The notes: generated from the sequence alone by a model not told the origin. 51,312 bases of DNA from Streptomycetaceae bacterium (GCA_027488165.1 JAIYCF010000061.1:1-51312); one strand, 5' to 3'. Positions 17,364 to 26,902 are shown, counted from the stretch's first letter. Numbers and translations are program-made.

Positions 17364-17962
17364 AACATCCCCACCCAATTCTTGATTAGCGCAAGGCCAG
17401 CCTCGCCAGATTTTTCTGGGTGAAACTGCGTCGCCGCGATCGCACCATCTTCAACTGCTGCCAAGAACTTTTCGTTGTGAGTACTCCAGACCTGCGAAAC
17501 GCCAACTGGCTGCTTCGCAGCGTAAGAGTGCACAAAGTAAAAAGATTGATCTTCGATCCCTTTAAACAAATTCGATCCCTCTGATACTTCCACGGTATTC
17601 CAACCCATATGCGGCAGGATCGGCGCATCTAATTTAGTAACGCTCTCTTGCCAAATTCCCACGCCTTGATTTAAAACACCATTTGTATGTTCGTCACCAT
17701 CTCTAAAGAGAATTTGCATTCCTACGCAGATTCCTAAAGTTGGTCGTTGTTTAGCAAGACGTTCACGAACGATTGCATCTCCGCCAACTGCGACCAAGCC
17801 GCGCATACATGCTGCAAAGGCACCGACACCAGGGACGACTAACCCTTGTGCGTTTAACGCGATATCGCGATCGGAGGTAACTACAACTTCTTTGCCACTG
17901 CGCTCAAAAGCGCGCTGCGCAGACCTTAGATTTCCAGAACCATAATCAAGGATTGCAATCAC
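17360..17962 (-). CDS. hisH: imidazole glycerol phosphate synthase, glutamine amidotransferase subunit
   Basis: Class I glutaminase that feeds ammonia to HisF. The 200 residues contain the oxyanion region VPGVGAFAACM, nucleophile C79 in LGICVGMQILF, PHMGWNTV, and the catalytic pair H181/E183 in TQFHPEKSGEAG. GTG start at 17960-17962, 2 nt after the hisB stop; no alternative ATG fits the conserved N-terminus MIAILDYGSGN. It overlaps hisA by four bases. Confidence 0.97.
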   Translation of the reverse strand: MIAILDYGSGNLRSAQRAFERSGKEVVVTSDRDIALNAQGLVVPGVGAFAACMRGLVAVGGDAIVRERLAKQRPTLGICVGMQILFRDGDEHTNGVLNQGVGIWQESVTKLDAPILPHMGWNTVEVSEGSNLFKGIEDQSFYFVHSYAAKQPVGVSQVWSTHNEKFLAAVEDGAIAATQFHPEKSGEAGLALIKNWVGML

Positions 17963-17964
17963 TA

Positions 17965-18549
17965 TTAAAGTGAACCTTTTGTTGAAGGAACTCCTGCGAT
18001 TCCGCCATCAAGAGATACGGCATCGCGAAGTGCGCGAGCCACTGCTTTGAATTGCGCTTCAAAAACATGGTGGGCATTTCTTCCTTCAAGCACACGCACG
18101 TGAAGCGCGATCCGAGCTTCTGCAACGATTGATTCCCAGATGTGCTTTCCAAGTGTTGTATCGAAAGTACCGATTAACTCAACAATTTCTGGTTGGCGAT
18201 GGACTAGGTAAGGACGACCCGAAAGATCTACTGCTGCTTGAACTAGAACTTCATCAAGTGGAACCATGGCATCGCCAAAGCGACGGATTCCGACTTTGTC
18301 GCCAAGTGCTTCGCGTAGCGCTTGACCGAAGGCTAGAGATGTATCTTCAACTGTGTGATGTGAATCCACATCAATATCTCCAGTTGTCTTTACAGTGAGA
18401 TTGAAGCCCGAATGCTTTCCAAGTTGGGAGAGCATGTGATCAAAGAATGGAACACCGGTATCTACTGAGATCTCACCGACGCCGTCGAGATTTAACTCAA
18501 CAAGTACATGAGACTCTTTTGTTTTACGTTCTACGCGGGCTGTTCTCAT
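17965..18549 (-). CDS. hisB: imidazoleglycerol-phosphate dehydratase
   Basis: Dehydrates imidazole glycerol phosphate to imidazole acetol phosphate, with manganese. The 194 residues are monofunctional, with no HisN-type phosphatase domain. Both metal motifs of the duplicated fold are present: DSHHTVEDTSLAFG (about 61-74) and EGRNAHHVFEAQFKA (about 155-170), plus GVPFFDHMLSQLGKHSG. The family's histidinol-phosphate phosphatase step must be encoded elsewhere. It starts 29 nt after hisC, the largest gap in the his-trp run. Confidence 0.96.
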   Translation of the reverse strand: MRTARVERKTKESHVLVELNLDGVGEISVDTGVPFFDHMLSQLGKHSGFNLTVKTTGDIDVDSHHTVEDTSLAFGQALREALGDKVGIRRFGDAMVPLDEVLVQAAVDLSGRPYLVHRQPEIVELIGTFDTTLGKHIWESIVAEARIALHVRVLEGRNAHHVFEAQFKAVARALRDAVSLDGGIAGVPSTKGSL

Positions 18550-18578
18550 CTGGTTATCTCCATTAGCTTCATATTTAA

Positions 18579-19679
18579 TTACTTCTGCAAAATCTCTTTT
18601 AAGGCGCCAATAAACTTCTGATTCTCGGCCTCATTGCCAATGGTCATACGTAAGTGACCTAATAATCCCACATCTCTAATCAGAACTCCGCGATCGAGAA
18701 GTTGGCGCCAGATCTGTGCTGGTTCCAAGTTAAATCCTGAGAAGATTATGAAGTTTGCACTGCTTGGTGCGACTTCTAGCCCCATGTCAACAAGTGCGGC
18801 GACTACCTTCTTGCGAGATTCGATAAGGGTTGCCACGGTTCCTAGCAATTCACCCTGATACTCCAGCGCGACCTCAGCCGCCGCCTGAGTAACTGCGCTG
18901 AGGTGATACGGAAGGCGAACTAAGTACATGGCATCAATGACTTCTGAGTTGGCAACCAAATAACCCACGCGCGCGCCGGCGAACGCAAATGCCTTACTCA
19001 TTGTGCGGATCACAACCAAATTTGGATACTTATCAATCAGAGTTACCGCAGATGGCTCGCTAGAAAATTCTGCATAGGCCTCATCAATTACGAGTAACCC
19101 GCTAACTAGGGCAGTTGCCTTAGCTAGTTCTTCAATCTCATCAATCTTGAGAAGAGTGCCAGTTGGATTATTTGGAGTTGTGACAAAAGTCAGCGCAGGT
19201 TTCTTTGAAGCAATTTCGGAGATCGCTTTGGCAGTATCTAATGTGAAATCTGCACGGCGTCCCCCATCTTGCCAAGTAACTCCGATTACCTTTGCGATTA
19301 GTGGGTGCATTGAATAAGAAGGTGTGAATCCAAGTGCGCCACGATCGCCAAAGGCCATGAAGAGAGATTGGATAATCTCGTTGCTGCCATTGGCTGCCCA
19401 GATTGAGTCTGCTGCAAAGTTTGTGCCAGATAGCGAATTAATAAATTTACCTAGAGCAGTGCGAAGTGCAATGGCATCGCGATCGGGATAGCGATTTAAG
19501 GTTGTGGCAACACGATGGACGCGATCGGCGATCGCTTGTGCCAGTTCGGGAGATGGCGCGTAAGGATTCTCGTTGGTATTTAACGTCGCCTCTGCTGGAA
19601 CTTGCGGCGCTCCGTATGGCGAAAGAGAAGTTAGATCTTCACGCAGCGGCAACCAAAGTGGCCATTGCTTGGCACTCAT
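18579..19679 (-). CDS. hisC: histidinol-phosphate aminotransferase
   Basis: Transaminates imidazole acetol phosphate with glutamate to give histidinol phosphate; PLP-dependent, fold type I. The 366 residues carry NENPYAPS (36-43), ANGSNEIIQ, TTPNNPTGT (167-175), VIDEAYAEF (197-205), the PLP lysine K229 in RTMSKAFAFAGARVGY and an RDVG near the C-terminus. The ATG overlaps the hisD stop as ATGA. Confidence 0.95.
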   Translation of the reverse strand: MSAKQWPLWLPLREDLTSLSPYGAPQVPAEATLNTNENPYAPSPELAQAIADRVHRVATTLNRYPDRDAIALRTALGKFINSLSGTNFAADSIWAANGSNEIIQSLFMAFGDRGALGFTPSYSMHPLIAKVIGVTWQDGGRRADFTLDTAKAISEIASKKPALTFVTTPNNPTGTLLKIDEIEELAKATALVSGLLVIDEAYAEFSSEPSAVTLIDKYPNLVVIRTMSKAFAFAGARVGYLVANSEVIDAMYLVRLPYHLSAVTQAAAEVALEYQGELLGTVATLIESRKKVVAALVDMGLEVAPSSANFIIFSGFNLEPAQIWRQLLDRGVLIRDVGLLGHLRMTIGNEAENQKFIGALKEILQK

Positions 19680-20983
19680 AAATCTTCCAAACGCGCGGAC
19701 ATTGCTTCACCGTGTGCAGGTAGATCTTCCGAGTTTGCAAGAGTGATCACAGTCTCTGCAATATCTATAAATGCTTGCTGTGAATATTCGATGTAGTGCA
19801 ATCCACGCAAAAATGTTTGAACTGATAACCCACTGCTGTGACAGGCGCATCCACCCGTTGGAAGAACGTGATTTGAGCCAGCCGAATAATCTCCGAGTGA
19901 TACCGGTGAAAAACGGCCAATAAATACCGCGCCCGCGTTACGAATCTGCAGCGCATCCTGAGCAGCGTTCTGAGTTTGAATCTCTAAGTGTTCTGCCGCA
20001 TAGGCATTTACTACATCTAATCCCTGAGCAATTGAATCGACTAGGACGATTGCGGATTGAATTCCGGATAGAGCCTCACGAATTCTGGTTGAGTGTCTTG
20101 TTGATGCGACTCTTACTTCTAGCTCTTTAACTACATCGGCTGCTAGCTTTTCCGAAGTTGTAACTAGAACAGCAGCGGCAATTACATCGTGCTCAGCCTG
20201 GCTAATTAAATCTGCGGCGACATCGCCTGCGCGCGCACTGTCATCTGCCAAGATGGCTATCTCGGTTGGGCCTGCTTCAGAATCAATACCGATAACTCCA
20301 CGCAAAGCACGTTTTGCAGCCGCGACATAGATATTGCCTGGACCGGTAACCAAATCACATTTTTCGCAGAGGCCTTCCATGCCATATGCAAATAGAGCTA
20401 TCGCTTGTGCGCCTCCCACTGCGTAAACCTCAGTTATCCCTAGCAGTGCGCATGCGGCAAGAATCGTTGGGTGCGGAAGGCCGCCAAATTCTTTCTGTGG
20501 TGGTGATGCAACTGCAATGCTAGAAACTTTTGCAATCTGCGCTGGAACCACATTCATCAAGACGCTACTTGGATAAACGGCGCGACCGCCTGGAACATAG
20601 AGGCCGACGCGATCAACAGGGATCCAACGTTCGGTAACAACTCCCCCATCAACAACTTTCGTTCTTGTTTCACCACGGGTTTGATCGTTGTGAACTTTAC
20701 GGATTCGCTCGGCAGAAAGCTCTAGTGCAGCGCGAATCTTTGGATCTAGATCGGCGAGTGCTTTATCTAGAGCCGATTGTGGAACACGGATTGATTGTGG
20801 TCGAACGCCATCAAATTCTTCGGCCAGTTGGAGCAAGTCGGCTTCGCTACCTGATTTAACTTTCTGCAGAATTGGTTCGATTGAATGTAAGGCTGCGGCG
20901 ATATCTAAGGCTGCTCGCGGAATAGCTTTCTGGTAGCCCGCTTTAGTTAGAGCTTTACCGCGTAGATCAAGCGAGCGAATCAT
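19676..20983 (-). CDS. hisD: histidinol dehydrogenase
   Basis: Two-step NAD-dependent oxidation of histidinol to histidine; a zinc enzyme. The 435 residues contain VGLYVPGGRAVYPSSVLMN, VTGPGNIYVAAAKR, GIDSEAGPTEIAILAD, ISQAEHDVIAAAVLVT with the zinc Gln/His, and the C-terminal GCACHSSGLSVQTFLR region. It is the first gene of the his-trp-lgt run. ATG start, no SD; TAGACT sits exactly 6 nt upstream, so the long transcript is probably leaderless. Confidence 0.96.
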   Translation of the reverse strand: MIRSLDLRGKALTKAGYQKAIPRAALDIAAALHSIEPILQKVKSGSEADLLQLAEEFDGVRPQSIRVPQSALDKALADLDPKIRAALELSAERIRKVHNDQTRGETRTKVVDGGVVTERWIPVDRVGLYVPGGRAVYPSSVLMNVVPAQIAKVSSIAVASPPQKEFGGLPHPTILAACALLGITEVYAVGGAQAIALFAYGMEGLCEKCDLVTGPGNIYVAAAKRALRGVIGIDSEAGPTEIAILADDSARAGDVAADLISQAEHDVIAAAVLVTTSEKLAADVVKELEVRVASTRHSTRIREALSGIQSAIVLVDSIAQGLDVVNAYAAEHLEIQTQNAAQDALQIRNAGAVFIGRFSPVSLGDYSAGSNHVLPTGGCACHSSGLSVQTFLRGLHYIEYSQQAFIDIAETVITLANSEDLPAHGEAMSARLEDL

Positions 20984-20995
20984 GGGGCAAGTCTA
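20984..20995 (-). promoter_or_regulatory. putative leaderless promoter of the his-trp run
   Basis: Minus-strand GTTAGACT followed by TGCCCC and ATG; TAGACT at 20990-20995 is the proposed -10. The 46-bp gap after dnaE holds no attenuator, leader peptide or T-box, so control by translation of a leader looks unlikely. The eight bases GTTAGACT also occur before ileS. Confidence 0.5.
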
Positions 20996-21029
20996 ACGGC
21001 TACCACCTGTTCGAGGCGCGGCCAATAAA

Positions 21030-24000
21030 TCACATTCGAACTAAGCAGTCTGGTCCCAAGATAGATTTCAAATCTGCGCTCAAACTTGGCGAAGCAGTTA
21101 CGAGTGCGTCGATCTTCATAGTTGTTAGCACGCCCTGGTCATCGATCTGCATATGTACTTCGCGTTTGCCAGGATGAGAACGCAGAATTTCCTTCATGCG
21201 ATCAACTACTGGTGGTGTGCATTGCGCAATTGGTAGCGAGATTAAGAGTGGGCCAACTGGTCCGGTCGAAACATCGAGGGACTTCATCTCAAGTGCAGTA
21301 AAGCGCAGAACTTCATCGCGACGTTCGAATCGGCCACGCACTGTGACGACGCGGTCTTCAATCAAGGTAAGTGCATATTGATTGTAAGTATTTGAGAAGA
21401 AGAGAACTTCAATCGCGCCTTCGAGATCTTCGAGGCTGACAATTGCCCATGATGAACCTTGACGAGAAACCTTGCGTTGTACGCCGGTAATTAAGCCACC
21501 CAAAGTTACCATTCCATCTGGCGTGCTTTCATCGCTCTGTAACGCGCTAATGGACATGTCGGTATTGGAGCGCAAGATATGTTCAACGCCAAGCAATGGA
21601 TGATCGGAAACGTAGAGACCGAGCATCTCTCTTTCGAAGCTAAGTAGCGTTGATTTATCCCATTCAAAGTTAGGAATCTCGATCTCTAAGCCAGAAACCT
21701 GCGTCATCGATTCCCCGCCGAAGAGATCGAATTGACCAATCGCCTCCGCTCGCTTGGTTTCGATAACTGAATCAATCGCTTCGAGGTGGACAGACATCAG
21801 CGCCTTGCGTGGATGGTTTAGCGAATCAAACGCTCCACCCTTAATCAATGATTCGATTGTTTTCTTATTGCAGACTTGCGCATCAACTTTGGCTAGGAAA
21901 TCACCGAATGAGGTAAATGCACCTTTAGTCGTGCGCCCTGATTTAATCGATGCGACTACGCCTTCCCCAACATTGCGGATAGCTGCTAATCCAAAGCGGA
22001 TATCTTTTCCGCGCGGTGTGTACTCAGCATTTGATTCGTTGACATCAGGAGGAAGCACTTTGATACCCATACGGCGACACTCAGATAAGTAGAGCGCCGA
22101 CTTATCTTTATCATCGCGCACGCTAGTAAGCAGGGCAGCCATATATTCGGTTGGGAAATTTGCTTTGAGATAAGCGGTCCAGAATGAGACAACGCCATAG
22201 CCAGCGCTATGTGCGCGGTTAAACGCGTAATCAGAGAAGGGAATAAGAACATCCCAAAGGCGCTTAATCGCAGCCGTTGAAAAACCATTTTCTTTCATGC
22301 CGGCTTCAAAGGGAACGTATTCCTTATCTAGAATTTCCTTGTTCTTCTTACCCATCGCCTTACGCAAAAGATCTGCGCGCCCGAGTGAGAAGCCAGCAAC
22401 TTTCTGAGCAATAGCCATAACCTGCTCTTGATAAACAATCAGACCGTATGTATCACCAAGAATTTCTTCGAGCACACTCGATAGCTCTGGATGAATTGGT
22501 TCTACCGGTTTGCGACCATTCTTACGATCGGCATAGTTGTTATGCGCATTTTCACCCATAGGTCCCGGGCGATAGAGCGCAATAACCGCTGAAATATCAG
22601 CAAAGGAATCTGGTGCCATGCTGCGAAGGAGCGCGCGCATCGGCCCACCATCGAGTTGGAATACGCCGAGGGTGTCACCACGCGATAAGAGTTCGAACGT
22701 TTTCTGATCTGCCAAAGGTAGATCTTCAAGCACGACATCGATGCCTTGGTTCTCTTTAATATTTAAAAGCGCATCATCTAGAACAGATAAGTTTCGCAGC
22801 CCAAGGAAGTCCATCTTTAGTAGACCAGTTGATTCACAAGCGCCCATATCGAATTGAGTGATGATTGCTCCGTCGGCTTCACGACGGTGAATTGGGATTA
22901 CATCAAGAAGTGGTTCGCGCGAGAGGATGACGCCTGCAGCATGGACGCCCCATTGGCGCTTGAGACCTTCGAGTCCGCGCGCTAAATCAACTACCTTCAT
23001 TGAGTCAGGGTCACCGTTGTAGAGCTCGCGGAATTCTCCGGCTTCACCGTGGCGCGGATCCTGCGGATCAAATACTCCAGAGAGGGAAATGTCTTTACCC
23101 ATCACAGATGGAGGAAGCGCTTTAGTTAACTTTTCACCGATTACATATGGATATCCCAGAACACGGGTGGCATCTTTAATTGATTGCTTAGATTTAATTG
23201 TTCCGTAGGTGATGATTTGGGCTACGCGATCTTCGCCATATTTTTCCGTGGCGTAACGGATCATTTCGCTGCGGCGACGTTCATCGAAATCCAAGTCGAT
23301 ATCAGGCATAGAGATACGTTCTGGATTTAGGAAGCGCTCGAAGAGTAAGCCGTGCTCGATTGGATCAAGTCCGGTGATCCCGAGTGCGTAGGCAACTAGA
23401 GAACCTGCTGCCGATCCACGTCCTGGACCTACGCGAATCCCAACTTTCTTAGCATGCGCTACCAAGTCGGCAACAACTAAGAAGTAGCCAGGAAATCCCA
23501 TCTTGATCATTACATCAAGTTCGTAATTTAAACGGGTGCGATGTTCATCAGTTGCGCGATCGCCAAAGCGATTGACCAAGCCGCGTTCGGCTTCCTTGCG
23601 CAACCATGAATCTTCGGTTTCACCCGGTGGAACCGCGAAGGCTGGCATGAGGTTTTCATCCTCGCGCAGCTTCACATTGCAGCGCTCAGCGATAAGTAAG
23701 GTGTTATCGCAAGCTTCGGGAAGATCTTTGAAGAGTTCGCGCATTTGTGCAGGCGATTTTAAATAAAACTCATCGTTATCAAATTTAAATCGTTTCGGAT
23801 CTGCCAGAGTCGTGCCAGATTGGACGCAGAGCAGCGCCGCATGTGCAGGTGCATCTTCATGGCGGGTGTAGTGCAGATCGTTAGTGGCAAGTAGCGGAAG
23901 TTTTAATTCGCGACCAAGTTTTATTAGATCTTCTCTAACGCGGGTTTCAATATCAATTCCGTGATCCATGAGCTCAAGGAAGAAATTATGTGCGCCGAAA

Positions 24001-24563
24001 ATATCTCGGTAATCACTAGCAGCGCGCATCGCTTCTTTGTAATTTCCCATTCGTAGGCGCGTTTGAATTTCTCCACCTGGGCAACCTGTCGTGGCAATTA
24101 AGCCATCGGCATATTTAGAGAGTAGTTCGCGATCCATGCGCGGCTTGTAGTAATAGCCTTCAAGGGATGCAAGAGATGAGAGTCTAAAGAGATTGGCTAA
24201 CCCATGATTGTTCTCGGCCAAAATAGTCATGTGGGTATAGGCACCACCACCTGAAACATCGTCATCTCCGCCATCAGCCCATTGGACTTTCTTCTTATCA
24301 AAGCGAGACTCTGGTGCAACGTAGGCTTCGATTCCGATAATTGGTTTAACGCCAGCCTTTACCGCCTGCTTATAAAAATCAAAAGCACCGAAGACATTTC
24401 CGTGATCAGTCATCGCAATTGCAGGCATCTCTTGGCGAGCAACTTCTTCTACGAGATCGCCGATACGCGCGGCACCGTCGAGCATTGAATATTCAGTATG
24501 CACATGCAGGTGCACAAATGAATCTTTACTCGCTTTTGGCTGGGTTTGGTTTTCGGCTGTCAC
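21030..24563 (-). CDS. dnaE: DNA polymerase III alpha subunit (DnaE1 type)
   Basis: Replicative polymerase subunit. The 1177 residues start with a PHP domain (HLHVHTEYSMLDG near 18-30, MTDHGNVFG near 51-59). The palm follows with MPDIDLDFDERRR, VGPGRGSAAGSLVAYALG, ALYRPGPMGENAHNNYADR, LRKAMGKKN and FNRAHSAGYGVVSFWTAYLK. QFDLF near residue 955 looks like the beta-clamp-binding peptide, and an OB fold follows. A second DnaE-type polymerase at the right edge lies with dinB, so this one is taken as the housekeeping copy. GTG start with no SD; TAATCT lies 9 nt upstream. Confidence 0.96.
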   Translation of the reverse strand: MTAENQTQPKASKDSFVHLHVHTEYSMLDGAARIGDLVEEVARQEMPAIAMTDHGNVFGAFDFYKQAVKAGVKPIIGIEAYVAPESRFDKKKVQWADGGDDDVSGGGAYTHMTILAENNHGLANLFRLSSLASLEGYYYKPRMDRELLSKYADGLIATTGCPGGEIQTRLRMGNYKEAMRAASDYRDIFGAHNFFLELMDHGIDIETRVREDLIKLGRELKLPLLATNDLHYTRHEDAPAHAALLCVQSGTTLADPKRFKFDNDEFYLKSPAQMRELFKDLPEACDNTLLIAERCNVKLREDENLMPAFAVPPGETEDSWLRKEAERGLVNRFGDRATDEHRTRLNYELDVMIKMGFPGYFLVVADLVAHAKKVGIRVGPGRGSAAGSLVAYALGITGLDPIEHGLLFERFLNPERISMPDIDLDFDERRRSEMIRYATEKYGEDRVAQIITYGTIKSKQSIKDATRVLGYPYVIGEKLTKALPPSVMGKDISLSGVFDPQDPRHGEAGEFRELYNGDPDSMKVVDLARGLEGLKRQWGVHAAGVILSREPLLDVIPIHRREADGAIITQFDMGACESTGLLKMDFLGLRNLSVLDDALLNIKENQGIDVVLEDLPLADQKTFELLSRGDTLGVFQLDGGPMRALLRSMAPDSFADISAVIALYRPGPMGENAHNNYADRKNGRKPVEPIHPELSSVLEEILGDTYGLIVYQEQVMAIAQKVAGFSLGRADLLRKAMGKKNKEILDKEYVPFEAGMKENGFSTAAIKRLWDVLIPFSDYAFNRAHSAGYGVVSFWTAYLKANFPTEYMAALLTSVRDDKDKSALYLSECRRMGIKVLPPDVNESNAEYTPRGKDIRFGLAAIRNVGEGVVASIKSGRTTKGAFTSFGDFLAKVDAQVCNKKTIESLIKGGAFDSLNHPRKALMSVHLEAIDSVIETKRAEAIGQFDLFGGESMTQVSGLEIEIPNFEWDKSTLLSFEREMLGLYVSDHPLLGVEHILRSNTDMSISALQSDESTPDGMVTLGGLITGVQRKVSRQGSSWAIVSLEDLEGAIEVLFFSNTYNQYALTLIEDRVVTVRGRFERRDEVLRFTALEMKSLDVSTGPVGPLLISLPIAQCTPPVVDRMKEILRSHPGKREVHMQIDDQGVLTTMKIDALVTASPSLSADLKSILGPDCLVRM

Positions 24564-24578
24564 AGTTGCACAAGATTA
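24564..24578 (-). promoter_or_regulatory. possible promoter of dnaE
   Basis: TAATCT (24573-24578, minus strand) fits TANNNT, 9 nt before the GTG. The whole rluD-dnaE gap is 19 bp with no SD. Spacing is longer than the 6 nt at the better cases, so this is tentative. Confidence 0.25.
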
Positions 24579-24582
24579 GTCG

Positions 24583-25521
24583 TTACGGCAGAACAGCCTC
24601 GGATAGCAACGCCAAGCAAGCCTGAAGGTCAGGTGCATAGGGAGCGTTGAGAACCAGTTCTTCGGATGAGACGGGATGTTTAAAGCGAAGTTCGAGCGCG
24701 TGCAACCAAGGACGTGACATGGCTAACGATTTACCAAGGACTGGATCTGCGCCGTAAGTTGTATCCCCCACAAGCGGATGATTTAAAGCAGAGAAATGCA
24801 CGCGAATTTGATGCGTGCGACCAGTCTCTAATTCAACTTTAACCAACGAGACTGAGCGATAGAACTCAATAACTTCGTAGTGAGTGATGCTCTCTTTACC
24901 TTCGGCGATAACTGCAAAGCGATGATCTTCTTTGGGATGGCGATCAATTGGTGCATCAATTGTTCCGGATACCGGATCCATATGCCCTTGTACCAGTGCG
25001 TGATAAGTCTTTTCGACTTCGTGGTTTCGGAATGCTTCTTTCAACCGAGTGTATGCAATATCGGTTTTAGCAACGATCATTAACCCGCTCGTGCCAACAT
25101 CTAAGCGATGAACAATTCCTGCTCGTTCGGCAGGACCTGATGTAGAAATTGTGTAACCGGCAGCCATCAACGCGCCGACAACTGTAGGCCCCATCCATCC
25201 TGGACTTGGGTGCGCGGCACAACCAACCGGCTTATCAACTACGACAATATGTTCGTCATCGTAAACAACGCGCAGGCCATCAAGTGGAGTAAGTGGGATT
25301 GGATCTTGATTAAGAGGTTCTGGCATCAAGACATCGATAACCTGTCCGCTAGTCACGCGCTCGGACTTAGCCATTGCACGACCAGAAGTTGTAATGTCAC
25401 CATCTTCGAGAAGTTTTACGATGGCGGTGCGTGAAAGCCCAAGGACTCGGGTTAGGGCGCTGTCAATTCGCTCGCCCGCAACTCCTTCAGGAACGCTTAA
25501 TGTGCGCGCTTCGCGGGACAT
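24583..25521 (-). CDS. rluD: RluA-family 23S rRNA pseudouridine synthase (RluD-like)
   Basis: Converts uridines to pseudouridine in large-subunit rRNA. The 312 residues have an N-terminal S4 RNA-binding domain (about 18-65) and a catalytic domain with D141 in HRLDVGTSGLMIVAKT, VVDKPVGCAAHPSPG, ETGRTHQIRVHF and HPLVGDTTYG. In many actinobacteria this gene lies between lspA and dnaE, as here. ATG directly abuts the lspA stop. The exact target uridines are not readable from sequence. Confidence 0.93.
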   Translation of the reverse strand: MSREARTLSVPEGVAGERIDSALTRVLGLSRTAIVKLLEDGDITTSGRAMAKSERVTSGQVIDVLMPEPLNQDPIPLTPLDGLRVVYDDEHIVVVDKPVGCAAHPSPGWMGPTVVGALMAAGYTISTSGPAERAGIVHRLDVGTSGLMIVAKTDIAYTRLKEAFRNHEVEKTYHALVQGHMDPVSGTIDAPIDRHPKEDHRFAVIAEGKESITHYEVIEFYRSVSLVKVELETGRTHQIRVHFSALNHPLVGDTTYGADPVLGKSLAMSRPWLHALELRFKHPVSSEELVLNAPYAPDLQACLALLSEAVLP

Positions 25522-26052
25522 TTACGCCTCCTCAGAACTCTCTTTTTTCTCGCCAACGGCTGGTTCTATCGGAGAAATATTCTTAATGGATAGAACCACA
25601 GCGATCACTGTTGCAACCACAATAGCGCTATCTGCGATATTAAATACCGGCCAATTTGGTATCTCAATCCAGTCGATTACATGGCCGGTGAAGAAGCCTG
25701 GTTCGCGAAATATGCGATCAGATAAGTTGCCTAAAATTCCGCCAAGAGCTAATCCGATAACAATTGCCCAACCCTTTGAGGTGATCTTGGGCGCGTAGTA
25801 AGCGATCGCCGCTACGACGCAGCATGCAAAGATTGAAAGGATAAGAGTTGCACCTGTGGCCAAGCTAAATGCTGCGCCAGAGTTTTTTATCAAGGTTAAT
25901 TGCAGAAATGAGCCAATTAATTTGATCGGATCGCGGGGATCTAGGTTAGCGATCGCCCATGTCTTTGTGGCGAAATCAATTATCCAGATAACCCAAGCAA
26001 TGAAATAAAGGCGTACAACTAAACCAAAGTTAGGTTGAGACTTTGGGCGCAC
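25522..26052 (-). CDS. lspA: lipoprotein signal peptidase (signal peptidase II)
   Basis: Aspartyl protease that removes the signal peptide of diacylglyceryl-modified prolipoproteins, in the cytoplasmic membrane. The 176 residues have four membrane segments (about 12-30, 65-86, 94-110, 138-158). LIKNSGAAFSL (54-64) precedes the catalytic aspartates D112 (GNLSDR) and D141 (NIADS). The acidic C-terminal tail is cytosolic. GTG start, one base after the DksA-like stop codon. Confidence 0.96.
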   Translation of the reverse strand: MRPKSQPNFGLVVRLYFIAWVIWIIDFATKTWAIANLDPRDPIKLIGSFLQLTLIKNSGAAFSLATGATLILSIFACCVVAAIAYYAPKITSKGWAIVIGLALGGILGNLSDRIFREPGFFTGHVIDWIEIPNWPVFNIADSAIVVATVIAVVLSIKNISPIEPAVGEKKESSEEA

Positions 26053-26053
26053 T

Positions 26054-26902
26054 TTAGCGCCGCTCTTCCTTCTGCTTGCAGATCATGCAGAGGGTTGCGC
26101 GTGGAAATACTTGCAGGCGGGCTTTACCGATTGGGCTGCCGCACTCTTCGCAATTTCCATAAGTTTTATTGTCGATGCGATCTAGGGCGCGCTCAGTCTG
26201 CAAGACCATATCGCGCGCGTTAATGACAAGTGACATCTCGTGTTCGCGTTCAAAAGTCTTGGTGCCTGAATCTGCTTGATCGTCTCCAGCGCCTTCACCG
26301 GATTCTGAAATCAACTCATCCATTTCGGCTTCAACTTCTGCAAGTTCGCGACGCAGTCGTTCCAGGTCCGCAGCAATTTCATTGCGAACCGCTTTTAACT
26401 CTGCAGCTGACCAAGGGGCTTCACCTTCGCTGGCAGTTACCGGAGTTGGTGCGGCTTTGATTGGTTTAAGCGGCGCAACTTTCTTTCCACTCTTTACTGG
26501 GCGAGGAGGAGGGGGCATTACTAGTCGGCGCTCTTCAATTACTGGTGCAGCAACTGGCGCTACAACTGTTGCAACGCTAACCGTCTGAGATTTTTCATCA
26601 ACGGTAAGAGTTGTCTTTCCAGCTTTAGATGGGAAAGGTCGAGCTGGCGCTTTCTTAACAGCGGCCTTCTTTGCCAGAGCTTTTTTAACAGGTGCTTTTT
26701 TAGCAGGTGCCTTCTTCGCAACTTTCTTGACTGCTGATTTCTTTACTGCAGTTTTCTTGGCTGGAGATTTTTTCGCCGGAGCTTTCTTAGCAGGCGCCTT
26801 TTTTGGCTGGGCCGCCTTCTTTACTGGCTTCTTCGCGGTCTTCTTTTTTGCTGGCACGCCGCGCACCTTATGCCCTTTTCCACGCGCCTCCAACTCTGCC
26901 AC
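26054..26902 (-). CDS. DksA/TraR-type zinc-finger protein with Lys/Ala-rich N-terminus
   Basis: The C-terminal part resembles DksA/TraR proteins that bind RNA polymerase: an acidic coiled coil (about 160-215) then a four-cysteine zinc finger with C251, C254, C272 and C275 (CEECGSPIG ... CMICKQ). Residues 18-90 are a low-complexity run of KKAPAKK-like units resembling histone H1 tails, which may bind nucleic acid. The start is uncertain. GTG at 26902 gives 282 aa but has no SD; a later GTG at 26857 has AAGGTG 7 nt ahead and would begin PAKKKTAKK. Similar genes sit by lspA and ileS in Streptomyces, as I recall. A ppGpp role is not implied. Confidence 0.85.
   Translation of the reverse strand: MAELEARGKGHKVRGVPAKKKTAKKPVKKAAQPKKAPAKKAPAKKSPAKKTAVKKSAVKKVAKKAPAKKAPVKKALAKKAAVKKAPARPFPSKAGKTTLTVDEKSQTVSVATVVAPVAAPVIEERRLVMPPPPRPVKSGKKVAPLKPIKAAPTPVTASEGEAPWSAAELKAVRNEIAADLERLRRELAEVEAEMDELISESGEGAGDDQADSGTKTFEREHEMSLVINARDMVLQTERALDRIDNKTYGNCEECGSPIGKARLQVFPRATLCMICKQKEERR

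Noticed and set aside
20984..21029. His-operon attenuator or leader peptide
   Set aside because: Only 46 bp between dnaE and hisD, with no His-codon run and no terminator hairpin.
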